A DNA stretch of 16,769 nt from Thermoanaerobaculia bacterium (GTDB lineage Bacteria; Acidobacteriota; Thermoanaerobaculia; UBA5066). The DNA is taken from positions 1-16,769 of the forward strand of contig JAGOBQ010000027.1 of the NCBI GenBank assembly GCA_017999215.1, in the 5' to 3' direction. Position 1 is the stretch's first letter. Each line of letters begins with the position of its first letter. Below the pieces are notes generated by a model. The model searched no databases. It was not told where the DNA came from and was given only the letters and a program-made list of their open reading frames with translations. Position numbers and translations under genes: made by a program. This document shows, piece by piece, positions 1-6,073 of this stretch.

Positions 1-1
1 G

Positions 2-556
2 GAGCTGAAGCTGGTGGACCCGTCGAGCCCGGACCCGGTCGTCGAGGCGGCGCGTGCGGCGCTTCCTGCGGCCACCGTCCTCGACTGGCGCGCGCTGAAC
101 GGAGACCTCTTCCGCGCCCTCCTCGTCCAGCAGACGCTCCTCTTCGTCGCGCTCGCGCTCATCATCGCCGTCGCGGCCGGTACGGTCGTCTCCTCGGTCG
201 TCGTCCTGGTGGCGCAGAAGACCCGGGAGATCGGGGTCCTCGCCGCGATCGGAGCCGGACCGCGCGCCGTCGCGCGGACCTTCCGGCTCGCGGGGCTCGC
301 GGTCGGGGGGGCGGGCGTCCTCCTCGGTGCGGTCGCGGGGGTGGCGATCTGCGCCCTCCTCACCGCGACGAGGGCCGTCCGCTTCCCGGCGGAAATCGCG
401 CGGGTCTACTACGTCTCCTGGATGCCCTTCCGGCCCGAGCCGCGCGACGTCCTCGCGATCGCGGCGACCGGCCTTCTCCTCGTCCTCCTGGCCGCGGCGT
501 TTCCGGCCCGCCGGGCGGCGCGCCTCGCCCCGGCGGAGGCGCTCCGCTACGAGTGA
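2..556 (+). CDS. LolC/LolE-type ABC transporter permease, C-terminal part (5' end outside window)
   Basis: The reading frame is already open at base 2, so this is the 3' part of a gene beginning upstream. The family (LolC/LolE, FtsX-like fold) forms the inner-membrane permease of the LolCDE complex, which releases lipoproteins toward the outer membrane; some relatives are MacB-like exporters. A hydrophobic helix is followed by KTREIGVLAAIGA, the conserved cytoplasmic coupling segment of this family. A second helix follows, then a short periplasmic piece (VYYVSWMPFRPEPRDVL) matching the family's 'P-x-x-V-x-P-x-D-V' region, a third helix, and the signature end ARRAARLAPAEALRYE. About 185 residues are visible. 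Without the N-terminal part and the neighbouring ATPase I cannot separate LolC from LolE. Confidence 0.85.
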   Translation, partial: ELKLVDPSSPDPVVEAARAALPAATVLDWRALNGDLFRALLVQQTLLFVALALIIAVAAGTVVSSVVVLVAQKTREIGVLAAIGAGPRAVARTFRLAGLAVGGAGVLLGAVAGVAICALLTATRAVRFPAEIARVYYVSWMPFRPEPRDVLAIAATGLLLVLLAAAFPARRAARLAPAEALRYE

Positions 557-565
557 GCCGTTTCG

Positions 566-591
566 GAGATCGGGTCTCAAGGACCCGTCTC
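566..591 (+). other. Weak hairpin downstream of the permease gene
   Basis: GAGA-(T)-CGGGT at 566-575 pairs with ACCCG-TCTC at 583-591, giving a nine-pair stem with a single bulged T and a seven-base loop, ten bases after the permease stop. No T-run follows, so calling it a terminator would be speculative; it may still protect the 3' end of the transcript. Confidence 0.25.
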
Positions 592-708
592 GGGAAGCTG
601 TCCGTCCAGGATGACGAATCGGCCTTCCGTGGTTGGAACGACTCTTGCGAATCAGGTTCCGGCGGGGCCGATTTACGCTAGCATTCGCCGTTCGTCGAGA
701 CTCGCAGC

Positions 709-714
709 AGGAGG
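709..714 (+). promoter_or_regulatory. Ribosome-binding site of the small cytochrome
   Basis: A perfect AGGAGG ends eight bases before the ATG at 723. It decides the start: the reading frame is open further upstream from a TTG at 633, but that start would place ~30 non-signal-like residues before an otherwise normal signal peptide. Confidence 0.75.
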
Positions 715-722
715 AACCAGGA

Positions 723-959
723 ATGAAGAAGACCACCACCGCCGTCGTCGCCACGATCGCCGCCCTCGCCCTCGGCAGCTCCGCACTCGCCACGATGCAG
801 CTCCAGAAGGAGTACAAGGCGAAGGACCCGAAGGCCAACTGCGCTTCGTGCCACACCGACAAGATGCCGAAGAAGGACAAGCACGACCTGAACGACCTCG
901 GCAAGAAGGTCAAGGGCGCCACGGGCGCCGACGGCAAGGTCGACTGGTCCAAGGTCTGA
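723..959 (+). CDS. Small periplasmic monohaem cytochrome c-like protein
   Basis: A 78-residue secreted protein. Residues 1-23 form a classic Sec signal peptide: MKKTTT, a hydrophobic Ala/Leu core, then SSALA before the likely cleavage site. The mature part is about 55 residues, very Lys/Asp-rich, and carries one haem-binding motif CASCH (C-x-x-C-H). Haem would be attached covalently in the periplasm, giving a small electron carrier; a Met eight residues from the motif end is a candidate distal ligand, though spacing is short. A perfect AGGAGG precedes the chosen ATG. The gene stands alone, with a terminator just downstream. It is smaller than ordinary class I cytochromes (80-120 mature residues), so the fold and redox partner are unknown. 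The secreted CxxCH protein call is secure; the physiological role is not. Confidence 0.75.
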   Translation: MKKTTTAVVATIAALALGSSALATMQLQKEYKAKDPKANCASCHTDKMPKKDKHDLNDLGKKVKGATGADGKVDWSKV

Positions 960-995
960 AACCGTCGAAAGCCCGGCGCCTCCGGCGCCGTTTCG

Positions 996-1034
996 AGCGC
1001 CCCCGTGCCCCGCGCCCGGGGGCGTTTCCCTTTT
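996..1034 (+). terminator. Intrinsic terminator after the cytochrome gene
   Basis: CGCCCCCG at 998-1005 pairs with CGGGGGCG at 1017-1024, extendable by a G-T and an A-T pair, with an eleven-base loop. The stem is followed by TTTCCCTTTT (1025-1034). Just upstream, CGGCGCC (974-980) and GGCGCCG (984-990) form a second hairpin followed by TTTCG. The tandem arrangement would separate cytochrome transcription from the microcompartment operon. Confidence 0.65.
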
Positions 1035-1093
1035 CGGGCAGCCGAGGACACGGGATGGTCGGTCCCCGCGCCCGTCTCCGGCCGCGCTCCGCG

Positions 1094-1099
1094 TAGAAT
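1094..1099 (+). promoter_or_regulatory. Candidate -10 element for the microcompartment operon (near-leaderless start)
   Basis: TAGAAT matches the -10 consensus at five of six positions and ends nine bases before the ATG at 1109. The bases between are pyrimidine-rich (CCCCCTTCC) with no ribosome-binding site. Transcription would begin at or within a few bases of the start codon, giving a leaderless message. I see no convincing -35 hexamer at the usual distance, so the call is tentative. Confidence 0.35.
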
Positions 1100-1108
1100 C
1101 CCCCTTCC

Positions 1109-2338
1109 ATGTCGCGGCTCCGGATCGCCCTCGCCGCCGACCACGGCGGCTTCGAACTCAAGGAGCGGCTGAAGGAGCACCTCTCGGCAGCCGGCCACGA
1201 CGTCGCCGACCTCGGGACGAGCGGGAAGGAGCCGGTCGACTACCCGGTCTTCGCCCGCGCCGCCGCGCTCCTCGTCGCCCGGGGCGAGGCCGACTTCGGC
1301 GTCGTCGTCGACGGCGCCGGGATCGGCTCGGCGATGGCGGCGAACAAGGTCCCCGGCGTCCTCGCGGCCACCTGCAACACCGAGGCGCTCGCGAAGAACG
1401 CCCGGGAGCACAACGACGCGCGCCTCCTCGCGCTCGGCGCGGGGCACGTCGACGAGGCCGGAGCGAAGCGGATCGTCGACGTCTTCCTGTCGACGGCGTG
1501 CACGGCGGAGCGGCACCTGAAGAGGGTGGCGATGATCCGCGACATGGAGAAGGAGAGAGGGATGGCGGAGCTGTCCGCGGAGGACATCGAACGGATCGCC
1601 GCGAAGGTGAAGGAGATGCTCGGGAAGGGGGGCGCCGCGCCCTCCGCCGCGCCGGCCCTGACGCCCGAGCAGGTCGCCAGGCTCATCGACCACACGCTGC
1701 TGAAGCCCGACGCCATGGCCTCGGACGTCGAGAAGCTCTGCGCCGAGGCGCGGCAGCACGGCTTCTTCTCGGTCTGCGTGAACCCGGTCTTCGTCCCGCA
1801 GGTCAAGAAGCTCCTCCAGGGCTCCCCCGTGAAGCTCTGCTGCGTCGTCGGCTTCCCGCTCGGCGCGCAGGACCCGCAGATCAAGCTCCTCGAGGCGAGG
1901 AAGGCGATCCGCGAGGGGGCGCAGGAGGTCGACATGGTCATCAACGTCGGCGCCCTGAAGGGGAAGGACGACGCCCTCGTCCTCCGCGACATCCGCGGCG
2001 TCGTCGAGGCGTGCAAGGACGGCCGGGCGCTCTCGAAGGTGATCCTCGAGACGGCGCTCCTGACCGACGAGGAGAAGGTCCGCGCCTGCGAGCTCTCGAT
2101 GAAGGCGGGCGCCGACTACGTGAAGACGTCGACCGGCTTCTCCTCGGGCGGCGCCACCGCCGAGGACATCGCCCTGATGGCCCGGACCGTCGCGCCGAAG
2201 AAGCTCGGCGTGAAGGCCTCCGGGGGCGTCCGGACCTACGCCGACCTCCTGAAGATGGTGAAGGCCGGGGCGACGCGCGTCGGCGCCTCGTCCAGCGTGA
2301 AGATCCTGGAAGAGGCCCGCGCCGCCGCGGGGAAGTGA
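1109..2338 (+). CDS. rpiB-deoC: RpiB-DeoC fusion: ribose-5-phosphate isomerase B-like domain plus deoxyribose-phosphate aldolase
   Basis: A 409-residue two-domain cargo enzyme. Residues 1-150 are RpiB/LacAB-like: DHGG at 11-14, GAGIGSAMAANK at 69-80, the ring-opening His in EHND (H101), and phosphate-binding Arg135 and Arg139. The position of E. coli Cys66 is Asp68 and of Thr68 is Ala70, so isomerase activity is uncertain. Residues 184-409 are a complete class I aldolase with Asp275 (EVDMVIN), Schiff-base Lys339 (VKTSTGFS) and Lys369 (VKASGGVR); it should cleave 2-deoxyribose-5-phosphate to acetaldehyde and glyceraldehyde-3-phosphate. Between them, LSAEDIERIAAKVKEML (155-171) is an amphipathic helix followed by a Gly/Ala/Pro linker, the typical layout of a BMC encapsulation peptide. 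An AAGGAG six bases before in-frame ATG 1562 could also start a separate DeoC at Met152. First gene of the operon; the ATG lacks a ribosome-binding site. Confidence 0.9.
   Translation: MSRLRIALAADHGGFELKERLKEHLSAAGHDVADLGTSGKEPVDYPVFARAAALLVARGEADFGVVVDGAGIGSAMAANKVPGVLAATCNTEALAKNAREHNDARLLALGAGHVDEAGAKRIVDVFLSTACTAERHLKRVAMIRDMEKERGMAELSAEDIERIAAKVKEMLGKGGAAPSAAPALTPEQVARLIDHTLLKPDAMASDVEKLCAEARQHGFFSVCVNPVFVPQVKKLLQGSPVKLCCVVGFPLGAQDPQIKLLEARKAIREGAQEVDMVINVGALKGKDDALVLRDIRGVVEACKDGRALSKVILETALLTDEEKVRACELSMKAGADYVKTSTGFSSGGATAEDIALMARTVAPKKLGVKASGGVRTYADLLKMVKAGATRVGASSSVKILEEARAAAGK
1550..1564 (+). promoter_or_regulatory. Internal ribosome-binding site and in-frame ATG within rpiB-deoC
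   Basis: AAGGAG at 1550-1555, then six bases, then ATG at 1562-1564 in the frame of the fusion (Met152). The product would be a 258-residue DeoC beginning MAELSAEDIERIAAKVK, i.e. with the encapsulation-peptide-like helix at its N-terminus, as in ordinary BMC cargo. The spacing is better than at the annotated gene start, which has no such site. Use in vivo is inference. Confidence 0.5.
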
Positions 2339-2346
2339 GGGGACCG

Positions 2347-2979
2347 ATGGGAGAGCTCCGCTGCTACTGCTTCATCGACAGCCTCCAGCCGCAGTTCGCC
2401 TCCTTCCTCGGCACGGTCGCGCAGGGATTCCTGCCGGTGCCGGGGCAGGCGTCGCTCTTCGTGGAGGTCGCGCCCGGGATGGACATCATGAAGGTGACCG
2501 ACGTCGCTCTGAAGGCGACGGACGTCAAGCCCGGAATGATGATCATCGAGCGCGTCTACGGGATGCTCGAGGTCCACTCCGACTCGCAGGCCGACGTGCG
2601 GCAGGCGGGGGCGGCGATCCTCGCGGCGCTCGACCTGAACGAGGCGGACCGGATCAAGCCCGAGATCACCTCGAGCCAGGTCATCCGGAACATCGCCGAC
2701 TACCACACCCAGCTCATCAACCGGACGCGGCACGGCGACATGATCGTGCCGGGCGAGACGCTCTACGTCCTGGAGTGCGCGCCGGCCGGCTACGCGGCGA
2801 TCGCCGCGAACGAGGCGGAGAAGGCGGCGAACATCAAGATCCTCGAGGTCCGCGCGTTCGGCAGCTTCGGTCGCGTCTACCTCGGGGGCGAGGAGAAGGA
2901 CGTCGACGTCGCCTGGCGTGCCGCCGAGGAGGCGCTGAAGACGATCTCCGGCCGGGTGCCGAAGAAGGGCCGCGAGTAG
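2347..2979 (+). CDS. BMC-T tandem-domain shell protein (stacking, CsoS1D/T2-like)
   Basis: A 210-residue protein of two fused BMC domains (about residues 5-100 and 105-205) that forms trimeric pseudohexamers in the shell facets. It begins GELRCYCFIDSLQPQF and contains FLPVPGQASLFVEVAPG and NEAEKAANIKILEVRAFGSFGR, closely matching, from memory, the H. ochraceum BMC-T2 protein (Hoch_5816), whose trimers stack face to face. Glu68-Arg69 (IIERVYG) sits where a Glu-Arg pair gates the large pore of CsoS1D, so a gated metabolite channel is likely but inferred. ATG 2347 follows the fusion stop by eight bases and has GAGGGG four bases upstream. The longer open frame in this register is a GC-driven extension into rpiB-deoC and is not coding. 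Confidence 0.9.
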   Translation: MGELRCYCFIDSLQPQFASFLGTVAQGFLPVPGQASLFVEVAPGMDIMKVTDVALKATDVKPGMMIIERVYGMLEVHSDSQADVRQAGAAILAALDLNEADRIKPEITSSQVIRNIADYHTQLINRTRHGDMIVPGETLYVLECAPAGYAAIAANEAEKAANIKILEVRAFGSFGRVYLGGEEKDVDVAWRAAEEALKTISGRVPKKGRE

Positions 2980-3056
2980 CGGCCGGAACGGAACGAACGT
3001 AACGCGGTAACGCGACGGGTCGGCGCCGTGCGACGATCCGAGAAGAGGAAAGAGCC

Positions 3057-3350
3057 ATGACCGAAGCCCTCGGGATGATCGAGACGAGGTCCTTCCCCGC
3101 GGTCGTCGAGGCCGCCGACGCCGCCGTGAAGGCCGCCAAGGTGGAGCTGGTCTCCTACGAGAAGACGGGCGGCGGGTACGTCACCGTCATCGTCCGCGGC
3201 GACGTCGCGGCCGTGAAGGCCGCGTGCGACGCGGCGCAGGTCGCCGGCGGCCGCGTCGGCGAGATGGTCGCCGTCCACGTCATCGCCCGCCCGCACGCGA
3301 ACGTCGACGCCGTCCTCCCGCTGGGCCGCAAGCCCGCCGAGGCGAAGTAG
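3057..3350 (+). CDS. BMC-H hexameric shell protein
   Basis: A 97-residue single BMC domain (Pfam PF00936 type) that forms the hexamer tiles making most of the shell facets. It starts MTEALGMIETRSFPAVVEAAD, has the edge lysine Lys25 in DAAVKAAKVEL, the pore loop KTGGGYV (residues 36-42), and the RPH motif (78-80) used at hexamer-hexamer contacts. The length is standard for canonical BMC-H. The pore loop, with three glycines flanked by Thr and Tyr, suggests a small neutral pore. It is the only BMC-H in the window, so facets are presumably built from this one tile plus the two BMC-T proteins. GAGGAA lies six bases before the ATG. Confidence 0.95.
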   Translation: MTEALGMIETRSFPAVVEAADAAVKAAKVELVSYEKTGGGYVTVIVRGDVAAVKAACDAAQVAGGRVGEMVAVHVIARPHANVDAVLPLGRKPAEAK

Positions 3351-3374
3351 CGCCCCGGGGCGCGGGAGAGCGCC

Positions 3375-3662
3375 ATGCAGCTCGCGAAGGTCGTCGGGAG
3401 CGTCGTCGCGACGCGCAAGGAGGAGAGCCTCTCGGGGCTCAAGCTGCTCCTCGTCCGCCCGGTGGACGAGGAGGGGCGCGACGGGACGACCGTCCTCGTC
3501 GCGGCCGACGCCGTCGGCGCCGGCCCCGGGGAGGTCGTCCTCATCGCCGCCGGGAGCTCCGCGCGGCAGACCGTCGCCACCGACAAGCGCCCCGTCGACG
3601 CCGTCGTCATGGCGATCGTCGACTCCTGGGACGTCGGCGGCGCCGTGAAGTACAGGAAGTGA
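3375..3662 (+). CDS. BMC-P pentameric vertex protein (EutN/CcmL family), copy 1
   Basis: A 95-residue EutN/CcmL-family protein (PF03319 type) that caps the icosahedral vertices of the shell as a pentamer. Visible family features are MQLAKVVGSVVATRK at the N-terminus, LKLLLVRPVDEEG, a central DAVGAGPGEVVLIAAGSSAR segment, and the C-terminal VDAVVMAIVDSWDV. It follows BMC-H by 24 bases with GGGAGAG upstream of the ATG. Its stop ends one base before the GTG of the aldehyde dehydrogenase, so the two are probably translationally coupled. It is the closest of the three BMC-P copies to canonical CcmL/EutN. Confidence 0.93.
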   Translation: MQLAKVVGSVVATRKEESLSGLKLLLVRPVDEEGRDGTTVLVAADAVGAGPGEVVLIAAGSSARQTVATDKRPVDAVVMAIVDSWDVGGAVKYRK

Positions 3663-3663
3663 C

Positions 3664-5112
3664 GTGGCCGCGCGCCTGACCGACGCCGAGATCGAGGCGA
3701 TCGCCCGCCGCATCGTCTCGGACCTCGACGGGAAGCCCGCTGCCGCCTCCGCGGCCGCCTCAGGCGGCGCGGCGCCTGCCGGCGCGCCCATGGGGATCCA
3801 CCCGACCGTGAACGCCGCCGTCGAGGCGGCGCGGAAGGCCCAGCCCCGCTTCGTCGCGCTCCCGCTCCGGGTCCGCGCGAAGGTCATCGAGGCGATCCGG
3901 GCCACGATGCGCGAGAACGGCGCCGCGCTCGCGAAGGCCGCGTGGGAGGAGACGGGCCTCGGGCGCTACGAGGACAAGGTCGTCAAGAACGCCCTCGTCA
4001 CGGAGCGGACCCCCGGCCTCGAGGACCTCTCTCCTTCGGCGGTCACCGGCGACCACGGCCTCTCGCTGATCGAGCCGGCGCCGTTCGGCGTCATCGGCGC
4101 GCTCACGCCGTCGACGAACCCGACGTCGACGATCATCTGCAACGCGATCGGGATGCTCGCGGCGGGGAACGCCGTCGTCTTCTCGGTCCACCCGTCGGCG
4201 AAGGAGTGCTCCATCCGGACGATCGCGCTCCTGAACAAGGCGATCGTCTCCGCGGGCGGCCCCCCCGACGTCGTCACGGGCGTCTCCGCGCCGTCGCTCG
4301 AGTCGGCGCAGGAGGTGATGAAGCACCCCGGCATCCGCCTCCTCGTCGTCACCGGCGGCGGGGCGGTCGTGAAGGCCGCGATGGCGAGCGGCAAGCGGGC
4401 CATCTGCGCCGGGCCGGGGAACCCGCCCGTCGTCGTCGACGAGACGGCCGACCTCGCGAAGGCGGGGCGGGACATCGTCCTCGGCGGCTCGACGGACAAC
4501 AACGTCATCTGCGTCGACGAGAAGGAGGTCCTCGTCGTCGCGAAGGTGGCCGACGAGCTGATCCGCGCGATGGTCGCGGCGGGCGCCGTCCTGATCGGGA
4601 AGGACCGCCTGAAGGAGCTCGAGAAGGCGATCTTCACGAAGATGGCCGGGCCGCGCGAGCACGCCTGGGTCGACAAGGACCTCATCGGGAAGAACGCGAA
4701 CGTCATCCTCCGGAGGATGGGAATCTCGGCCCCCGACTCCGTCCGGCAGATCGTCGTCGAGGTCGACGCGGACCACCCGCTCCTCTGGACCGAGCAGATG
4801 ATGCCGGTAATGCCCGTCTGCCGCGTCCCGAGCGTCGACGCGGCGATCGACCTCGCCGTCCCGGTCGAGGGACGCAACCGGCACACGTTCGTCATGCACT
4901 CGAGGAACCTCGACGCCCTCTCGCGGATGGCGAAGGAGTGCGACGCCTCGATCTTCGTCAAGAACGGCCGCTCGCAGGCCGGCCTCGGCCTCGACGGAGA
5001 GGGGTTCTGCTCGTTCACGATCGCGAGCCCGACGGGCGAGGGGCTCACGTCGCCGCGCAGCTTCTCGCGCTGGCGCCGCTGCGTCCTCGTCGACAACTTC
5101 CGGATCACGTAG
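3664..5112 (+). CDS. CoA-acylating aldehyde dehydrogenase (EutE/PduP-like) with N-terminal encapsulation peptide
   Basis: A 482-residue enzyme of the acylating ALDH family that converts an aldehyde (here most likely acetaldehyde from DeoC) plus CoA and NAD+ to acyl-CoA and NADH inside the BMC lumen. Residues 5-21 (LTDAEIEAIARRIVSDL) form an amphipathic helix followed by an Ala/Gly/Pro/Ser linker to about 44: a textbook encapsulation peptide, as in PduP. The catalytic core shows LTPSTNPTSTI (cofactor region), GPGNPPVVVDETAD around 250-263, and DNNVICVDEKEV with catalytic Cys283. The end SPRSFSRWRRCVLVDNF is typical of EutE/PduP. Translation starts at a GTG one base after the BMC-P stop, with AGGAAG four bases upstream. 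Acetaldehyde is inferred from the DeoC neighbour; propionaldehyde or lactaldehyde cannot be excluded from sequence. Confidence 0.93.
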   Translation: MAARLTDAEIEAIARRIVSDLDGKPAAASAAASGGAAPAGAPMGIHPTVNAAVEAARKAQPRFVALPLRVRAKVIEAIRATMRENGAALAKAAWEETGLGRYEDKVVKNALVTERTPGLEDLSPSAVTGDHGLSLIEPAPFGVIGALTPSTNPTSTIICNAIGMLAAGNAVVFSVHPSAKECSIRTIALLNKAIVSAGGPPDVVTGVSAPSLESAQEVMKHPGIRLLVVTGGGAVVKAAMASGKRAICAGPGNPPVVVDETADLAKAGRDIVLGGSTDNNVICVDEKEVLVVAKVADELIRAMVAAGAVLIGKDRLKELEKAIFTKMAGPREHAWVDKDLIGKNANVILRRMGISAPDSVRQIVVEVDADHPLLWTEQMMPVMPVCRVPSVDAAIDLAVPVEGRNRHTFVMHSRNLDALSRMAKECDASIFVKNGRSQAGLGLDGEGFCSFTIASPTGEGLTSPRSFSRWRRCVLVDNFRIT

Positions 5113-5143
5113 ATGACCACGCACTTCGTGCACCGAGAGGCTC

Positions 5144-5166
5144 GAAGGCCGCGTCCGGCGGCCTTC
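5144..5166 (+). other. Stable hairpin between aldehyde dehydrogenase and second BMC-T
   Basis: GAAGGCCGC (5144-5152) pairs perfectly with GCGGCCTTC (5158-5166) around a five-base loop GTCCG. It lies in a 65-base gap of the operon, one of its widest. No T-run follows, so it is more likely an mRNA-stability or attenuation element than a full terminator. A 22-codon ORF (ATG 5113, directly after the dehydrogenase stop) runs through the hairpin and ends in an ATGA overlap with the BMC-T start; it may be chance. Confidence 0.5.
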
Positions 5167-5177
5167 TCACGGAGGCC

Positions 5178-5789
5178 ATGAAGCGCGCCGCCGCCCTCGC
5201 CGTCCTCGACTTCGCGGGGATCCCCGCGGGGCTCGACGCGACGGACGCGATGCTGAAGAAGGCGCCGGTCGCGTTCTTCCGCTCGGGGAGCGTCACGGCG
5301 GGGCGGTACCTCACGCTGATCGGCGGCACCCCCGCCTCCGTCGAGGAGGCGCTCGAGGAGGGGCTCGCCCGCGCCGGCGACCAGCTCCTCGACCACCTCT
5401 ACCTCGCCGACGTCCACCCACGGCTCCTCGACGCCCTCGAGGGGCGCCGCGGCGAGGACGGCACGGGCGCGCTCCTGATCCTCGAGACGGCGACGGCCTC
5501 TTCCGTCGTCCTCGCCTGCGAGAAGGCCCTCAAGGGGACGCTCGTCGACCTCGTCGAGGTGCGCCTCTGCGACGCCGGCCTCGCCGGGAAGGGGCTCGCC
5601 CTCTTCCGGGGCGACCTCCACGAGCTGGAGGCCGCGGTCGACGTCGTCACGTCGGCCCTCGCCCCCGCCGCGGCCCTCTCTCACCGCGTCCTCGCCCGCC
5701 CGCACGACGCCTTCGCGCGCGAGAACGCCCTCGGCACGGCCTTCGCCGCGAGCCGCTTCGTCGACCTCGGCGGAGAGGAGGCCTCGTAG
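5178..5789 (+). CDS. BMC-T tandem-domain shell protein (single-layer, T1-like)
   Basis: A 203-residue protein with two BMC domains, about residues 4-85 (AALAVLDFAGIPAGLDATDA, then LKKAPVAFFRSGSVTAGRY) and 100-180 (ALLILETATASSVVLACEKA, then VEVRLCDAGLAGKG). It forms trimeric pseudohexamers. The ILETATxxxx...ALK pattern and the ITAGKY/GLAGKG-type pore loops resemble H. ochraceum BMC-T1 (Hoch_5812, from memory), a non-stacking type with a larger central pore. ATG 5178 is the only start that preserves the first strand; GGAGG is only two bases upstream, unusually close, so initiation may be weak or coupled to the short upstream ORF. It differs clearly from the BMC-T at 2347, so the two are not a recent duplication. 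Confidence 0.9.
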   Translation: MKRAAALAVLDFAGIPAGLDATDAMLKKAPVAFFRSGSVTAGRYLTLIGGTPASVEEALEEGLARAGDQLLDHLYLADVHPRLLDALEGRRGEDGTGALLILETATASSVVLACEKALKGTLVDLVEVRLCDAGLAGKGLALFRGDLHELEAAVDVVTSALAPAAALSHRVLARPHDAFARENALGTAFAASRFVDLGGEEAS

Positions 5790-6073
5790 TGCTCCTCGGG
5801 CGCGTCATCGGCCGGGTCGTCCCGTGCGTCGTCACGCCCGGGCTCGAGGGGGTCCCGATGCTCCTCCTCCAGCCGCTCGGCAAGGACGGCGCGCCGAAGG
5901 GGAAGACCCTCGTCGCCGCCGACCCGACCCGGATGGCGGGGGAGGGGGAGCTCGTCGCCTTCGAAGGGGGGCGCGAGGCCGCCCTCCTCCTCGACCCGTG
6001 GTTCGTCCCGGTCGACCACGCCGTCGTCGGCATCGTCGACGCGCTCCACCTCCCCGCGAAGGAGAGGGCGTGA
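5789..6073 (+). CDS. BMC-P pentameric vertex protein (EutN/CcmL family), copy 2
   Basis: A 94-residue EutN/CcmL-like protein: MLLGRVIGRVVPCVV, then LLLQPLGKDG, KTLVAADPTRMAGEGELVAFEGG and the C-terminal DHAVVGIVDALHL. It is diverged from copy 1, particularly in the loop around residues 45-65, where the GxGPG-type motif has become MAGEGEL. The GTG start overlaps the BMC-T stop in TAGTG, with GAGGAGG about eight bases upstream, so translation is coupled. Alternative pentamers in one shell are known in other loci; here the three probably fill the 12 vertices in mixed or condition-dependent proportions (inference). Confidence 0.9.
   Translation: MLLGRVIGRVVPCVVTPGLEGVPMLLLQPLGKDGAPKGKTLVAADPTRMAGEGELVAFEGGREAALLLDPWFVPVDHAVVGIVDALHLPAKERA

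Noticed and set aside
645..679. Sigma-70 promoter for the cytochrome using TTGCGA and TACGCT
   Set aside because: The spacer is 23 bases, too long; no better -35 found at 16-18 bases.
633..722. Earlier TTG start for the small cytochrome
   Set aside because: The resulting N-terminal extension spoils the signal peptide, and the AGGAGG at 709-714 points to ATG 723.
3760..5133. Minus-strand open frames opposite the aldehyde dehydrogenase
   Set aside because: Asp/Arg/Val-rich antisense shadow with no motif; the + frame holds the complete catalytic enzyme.
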